The position numbers and the translations under genes are program-made. Shown here piece after piece: positions 60,738-64,000 of a stretch of 64,000 nucleotides of DNA. Source of the stretch: Solwaraspora sp. WMMD1047 (GTDB lineage Bacteria > Actinomycetota > Actinomycetes > Mycobacteriales > Micromonosporaceae). Under the pieces are notes generated by a model. That model saw only the letters and a program-made list of their open reading frames with translations, had not been told where the DNA came from and made no database searches. The stretch is taken from NCBI RefSeq assembly GCF_029626155.1, contig NZ_JARUBL010000001.1:3204501-3268500 (forward strand), given 5' to 3'. Numbering within the stretch: the stretch's first letter is position 1; each line of letters starts with the position of its first letter.

Positions 60738-62714
60738 ATGCGGATCGGGCTGCGACGTCGGCGGAGCGACCTGCGGGAGACGCCGGCCACCGCCGGTCCG
60801 GAGTTGGCCAAGGAACCGTGGGAGATGAACGAGGCCAACCTCTTCTCGGCTGGATTCTGGGCGATGGCGCGCGGCATGCCCGCGCTGATGAGCCATGCCC
60901 TTCGGCTCGCCTGGCGGACCAGCCGGACCGACACCACAGCGGCCATCGTCCTCAACGCGGTCTCCGGCGGGTTCCTCTCCGTCGGCCTGCTCGCCACGAC
61001 CGAGGTGATGCAGTCGCTGTTCGCCGCAGGGGCGACACCGGACCGGGTGCGTGCGGCCCTGCCGTCGCTGCTGTTGGTGGCAGTCGTCCTGGCGCTCAGG
61101 GCCAGTTGCCAGGCCGCTGCCTCGTGGGCGCAGGCGCGTCTCCTGCCCCGGATCGAGCGTGCTGTCGAGCTGCGGCTGATCGGGTTGACCACCCGGGTCG
61201 ACCTTGCCTCGTACGACGACGAGCGGTTCCACGACGGCCTGCAGCGGGCCCGCGAGCGTGGCACGGCGAACGCCCCCGTCACGGTGCGGGCCGCCATCGA
61301 GGTGTTCAGTCAGATGGTCGGGCTCGTGGCCGTGGCCGTGACCCTCGGCGTGCTGCACCCCGTGCTTCTGCCGCTGTTGATTCTGACCGCCGCGCCGGAC
61401 TGGTGGGCGGCGGTGCGTTCCGCGCGGATGCGCTACCGGGCAATGTGGGACCTGATCTCGAGCCGTCGACGCAAATGGATCATGTTGGAACTGATGACGG
61501 ACCGCCGCTCGGCCGCCGACGTCCGCTCGTTCACCATGCGCGACTTTCTCCAGCGGCAGTACGACCGGGTGGCCACCGTCGAGCGCGACGTGCAGATCGC
61601 CCTCGCCCACCGGGAGACCGGCGTCCGGCTGGCGGGTGACGCCCTGAGCGGTGCAGCCACGGGGGTGACGTACGCGGCACTCGGCCTGCTGCTCGGCGCG
61701 GGCGCCATCGCACTGGAGGTCGCCGGGACCGCGGTGCTGGCGATCCGCAGCGGCAAGGAGTCACTGCACCAGTTGGTGCAGGCAATGAACCGGCTCTACA
61801 CGGAAGGGCTCTACTTCTGTGACTACCTCGACTTCTGCGCTGAGGCGGAACGGATTCTCACCCTGGCGCCGTCAGGCACCGCGCCGGCGTTGCTGAGCCG
61901 GATCAGCGTCCGGGACGTCACGTTCCGCTATCCGGGTGCCGCCGTCCCAGCCCTGACCGAGGTATCGATCGATATCGACCAGGGCGAGGTCGTCGCCCTC
62001 GTCGGTGAGAACGGCTCCGGCAAGACCACGCTGGCCAAGATCCTCGCTGGCCTCTACACGCCGGACAGCGGCGCGGTGCGCTGGGACGGCGCCTCACTCG
62101 CCGACGCCGACCGTCACGCGCTGTGGGCGAACATCGCGGTGGTCGCGCAGAACCCCACGAACTGGCCGCTGACCGCGCGGGAGAACATCGCCATGGGCGA
62201 CGCCGGAGACGACCCCCGGCTGCGCCGGGCGGCCGCGGCAGCGGGCGCGGCCACGTTCGTGGAACGGCTGCCGAACGGCTACGACACACTTCTCGACAAG
62301 CGCTTCGAGAGCGGTCGGGAACTCTCCGGCGGGCAGTGGCAGCGGCTCGCCGCGGCCCGTGGCTTCTACCGCGACGCCCAGCTGCTCATCTGCGACGAGC
62401 CCAGCGCGGCGCTCGACGCACGCGCGGAGCACGAGTTGTTCCGGGCGATCGGCGACCATGCCGCGGGCCGCACGGTCGTCCTCATCACCCACCGGCTCGC
62501 CAACGTCCGCTACGCCGACCGCATCTATGTGCTGGCCGACGGCCGGGTGACCGCGAGCGGGACGCACGACCAGCTGATGGCGGCGGGCGGCCTGTACGCC
62601 GAGCTCTACAACCTTCAGGCCGAGGCGTACCGGCCCGAGCCGGTCCGGGAGTCCCCGGATGCGCAGCGGAGCCTGCCGTCCGCGGCGGTCCGGCCAGCGG
62701 CGTCCGTCAACTAA
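60738..62714 (+). CDS. ABC exporter, fused permease and ATPase (lanthipeptide transporter)
   Basis: This 658-residue half-transporter has an N-terminal membrane domain (hydrophobic helices around residues 70-320) and an ATPase with Walker A GENGSGKTT at about 423-431, Q-loop VAQNPTNWPL, signature RELSGGQWQRLAAARGFY and Walker B LLICDEPSAALDA. There is no N-terminal C39 peptidase, so it exports without cutting the leader. AAGGAG lies five bases before the ATG. It is the only dedicated export candidate in the lanthipeptide operon. Confidence 0.9.
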   Translation: MRIGLRRRRSDLRETPATAGPELAKEPWEMNEANLFSAGFWAMARGMPALMSHALRLAWRTSRTDTTAAIVLNAVSGGFLSVGLLATTEVMQSLFAAGATPDRVRAALPSLLLVAVVLALRASCQAAASWAQARLLPRIERAVELRLIGLTTRVDLASYDDERFHDGLQRARERGTANAPVTVRAAIEVFSQMVGLVAVAVTLGVLHPVLLPLLILTAAPDWWAAVRSARMRYRAMWDLISSRRRKWIMLELMTDRRSAADVRSFTMRDFLQRQYDRVATVERDVQIALAHRETGVRLAGDALSGAATGVTYAALGLLLGAGAIALEVAGTAVLAIRSGKESLHQLVQAMNRLYTEGLYFCDYLDFCAEAERILTLAPSGTAPALLSRISVRDVTFRYPGAAVPALTEVSIDIDQGEVVALVGENGSGKTTLAKILAGLYTPDSGAVRWDGASLADADRHALWANIAVVAQNPTNWPLTARENIAMGDAGDDPRLRRAAAAAGAATFVERLPNGYDTLLDKRFESGRELSGGQWQRLAAARGFYRDAQLLICDEPSAALDARAEHELFRAIGDHAAGRTVVLITHRLANVRYADRIYVLADGRVTASGTHDQLMAAGGLYAELYNLQAEAYRPEPVRESPDAQRSLPSAAVRPAASVN

Positions 62715-62732
62715 CCGCAGGGGGATCACGTC

Positions 62733-63350
62733 ATGCCAAGTCCGACCAGCCCCACCGGCGGGGCGGCCACGGTGCCCTGGGTAGCCCTCTGGGAGGGCGA
62801 GTCCCGCCTCGAGCCGGTTCGCTGTGATCCGGAGAGCGGCTTCCTGCGGTACACGCGGGAGGAGCGGACGGACCGCGACGAGCACGGGGTGCTGTGGATG
62901 CGGCACATCGGCCGCCGGGGACACGGTCGTCCCCTGTTCTCGCAGACCCACTCCCGACGCCAGCGCCAGTGCATGCGATCGTCCCTGTGCCAGATCTGCG
63001 GCGAGCGGATCGAGCCCGACGGCGGCCGCCTCCCTTGGCTGTTGCCCGCGCGAGAGTACGGCTCGCGCCCGAAGCGTCTGCACACCACCGGAACTCCGCC
63101 CACCTGTCGCCCCTGTTGGACGACTGCTGTCGAGCACTGCCCCCACCTGCGCGTCGAGGGCGCCGTAGCCCTCATGGTGGGCGAGGTCGTCCGCTGGGGC
63201 GTCGCCGGACTTCTGCACACGCCGGGCGTCAGCCTCCAGTGGACCACCTGCGGCTACGACGAGTCAGCGCCGGACCTGCTCGGGCGGGTGCTGGCGGAGA
63301 CCCAGTTGGTCGTTCTCCATGACGTGCGAGAGGTGCCGCTGCCGGACTGA
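62733..63350 (+). CDS. Cys-rich hypothetical protein, last gene of the lanthipeptide operon
   Basis: This 205-residue protein has a central zinc-ribbon-like arrangement: SSLCQICGERIEPDG followed by TCRPCWTTAVEHCPHL. It also has an N-terminal part with VPWVALWEGE and a C-terminal hydrophobic stretch LMVGEVVRWGVAGLLHTPG. GGGGGA lies seven bases upstream of the ATG, and the gene is only 18 bases after the exporter. No family was recognised. A structural metal site is likely, and the role in the cluster (binding, immunity or regulation) is unknown. Confidence 0.75.
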   Translation: MPSPTSPTGGAATVPWVALWEGESRLEPVRCDPESGFLRYTREERTDRDEHGVLWMRHIGRRGHGRPLFSQTHSRRQRQCMRSSLCQICGERIEPDGGRLPWLLPAREYGSRPKRLHTTGTPPTCRPCWTTAVEHCPHLRVEGAVALMVGEVVRWGVAGLLHTPGVSLQWTTCGYDESAPDLLGRVLAETQLVVLHDVREVPLPD

Positions 63351-63440
63351 GCGTCGCCCGGCAGAGCCGGCCGTCGCTACTGCTCGTCGAGGGCGGACCG
63401 TGGCGGACTCCGCCGCTGGCCGGAGGACGGCGTGCCGGAT

Positions 63441-63468
63441 CACCCCCATCCGCCGCCCGGATGGGGTG
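63441..63468 (+). terminator. Bulged stem-loop between convergent genes
   Basis: CACCCCCATCCG at 63441-63452 pairs with CGGATGGGGTG at 63458-63468 with one bulged C and a five-base loop. It lies 90 bases after the lanthipeptide operon and about 100 bases before the end of the convergent TetR-like gene, so it can end transcripts from both. Confidence 0.6.
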
Positions 63469-63572
63469 TGCGGACGGTGGCTCGGGTTCGGATCCTCGTA
63501 CGGCCGGCGGCACGGGCCAGGGCCGGAGGCGCCGACTTGCTCCACATGGCCTCGCCGGCGCGGTCAAGGCCG

Positions 63573-64000
63573 CTACAGGTCGAAGTTGCTGCTGGCCTCG
63601 AGCTGCGCCAGGGTGGCGTCCAACACGCTCGGAAAGTCTTCCTGCGGGTTGTCGGTCGCGGTCAGATAAGAACTGGTCACCAGACCCATGACCGCTCCTA
63701 CCAGCGTCCGTACGGTGATGTCGTTCTTGTCGCGTCCGACGCGTTCCGCGAGGACCTCGGTGATGGCGTCGAACGCCTCGGCGAAGTCGTCGAGTACTCG
63801 GGCCCGTAGTTCGGGAACGGAGAGGATCAGCGCGTGCCGTTCCCGGGCCAGGGCAATTGCGCGCGACGAATCCCGCTGCTCCTCGTCCTGATCCTCTTCG
63901 TACAGGGACTTCAGCGCCTCACGGAGCGCGCCGATCGAGGTCGCCCCCTCCGGCTGGCTGCGCAGGGCGTGAATGAATAGCGGCGCCAGGTCGTCGTGCA
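63573..64000 (-). CDS. TetR-family transcriptional regulator, C-terminal part
   Basis: Reading from the right edge, 142 codons end at TAG (63575-63573). The sequence is helical (ALRSQPEGATSIGALREALK, SRAIALARERHALILSVPEL, FAEAFDAITEVLAERVGRDK) and matches the ligand-binding half of actinobacterial TetR proteins with a TetR_C-like end (LVGAVMGLVTSSYLT ... LDATLAQLEASSN). The DNA-binding N-terminus lies outside the window. It may control the convergent lanthipeptide operon, which is inference. Confidence 0.78.
   Translation of the reverse strand, partial: HDDLAPLFIHALRSQPEGATSIGALREALKSLYEEDQDEEQRDSSRAIALARERHALILSVPELRARVLDDFAEAFDAITEVLAERVGRDKNDITVRTLVGAVMGLVTSSYLTATDNPQEDFPSVLDATLAQLEASSNFDL

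Noticed and set aside
1-64000. CRISPR arrays, tRNA and rRNA genes
   Set aside because: No regularly spaced direct repeats, no tRNA cloverleaf with CCA-side sequence and no rRNA-like sequence was found on reading. The TAGGGG repeats are too short and few to be CRISPR.

Overview
The window is high-GC DNA, roughly 70 percent by eye, with long open frames, GTG/TTG starts, four-base ATGA/GTGA gene overlaps, AfsR/SARP-type regulators and an F420-type oxidoreductase. This points to a secondary-metabolite-rich filamentous actinomycete. The genus cannot be fixed from the sequence. Both ends cut genes: a livM-like permease on the left and a TetR-like regulator on the right.

1-13.8 kb (+ strand) is one tightly packed catabolic operon. 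A branched-chain-amino-acid-type ABC importer (livM-G-F), an LVIVD beta-propeller protein and two amidohydrolases precede what looks like a complete meta-cleavage route from 3-hydroxyanthranilate to pyruvate and acetyl-CoA. The encoded steps are 3-hydroxyanthranilate dioxygenase, ACMS decarboxylase, aminomuconate semialdehyde dehydrogenase, aminomuconate deaminase, oxalocrotonate decarboxylase, oxopentenoate hydratase, hydroxyoxovalerate aldolase and acylating acetaldehyde dehydrogenase.

14.0-17.8 kb holds a class I terpene synthase and a class V (cysteine-desulfurase-like) PLP enzyme. 17.9-27.8 kb (- strand) is a diterpenoid-type cluster: methyltransferase, SnoaL-like protein, two P450s, a class I terpene synthase, a class II DxDD cyclase and an AfsR-like regulator. 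A decayed copy of that regulator's 3' end lies on the far side of the cluster, so the cluster is bracketed by related sequence.

28-36 kb carries a secreted GH54 arabinofuranosidase with a ricin-type domain. Next comes a possible conflict module of an Mrr-like nuclease, a WD40 protein and a large TPR-CHAT caspase-like protein, followed by an IS110 transposase remnant. 36-50 kb is mixed: a GlxA-like regulator with an NADPH oxidoreductase, a SigE-type sigma factor with a membrane protein, a second AfsR-type regulator, a ricin-type secreted lectin, a DUF4386 membrane protein, a large LuxR-ATPase, an MIO-type aromatic amino acid lyase, a broken flavoprotein gene and a cation/proton antiporter.

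49.9-63.4 kb is a class I lanthipeptide cluster. It has a 62-residue Trp/Cys-rich precursor, LanC, full-length LanB, two tandem PhyH dioxygenases, an NAD(P)-dependent epimerase-like enzyme, an ABC exporter and a Cys-rich unknown. A divergent F420/LLM oxidoreductase, an acyl-CoA carboxylase beta subunit and a DUF5988 protein lie alongside. Repeated TAGGGG boxes about 65-80 bp upstream of both the precursor and the carboxylase gene suggest joint control. No leader protease is visible. This cluster and the WD40/CHAT module are the best candidates for undescribed biology.
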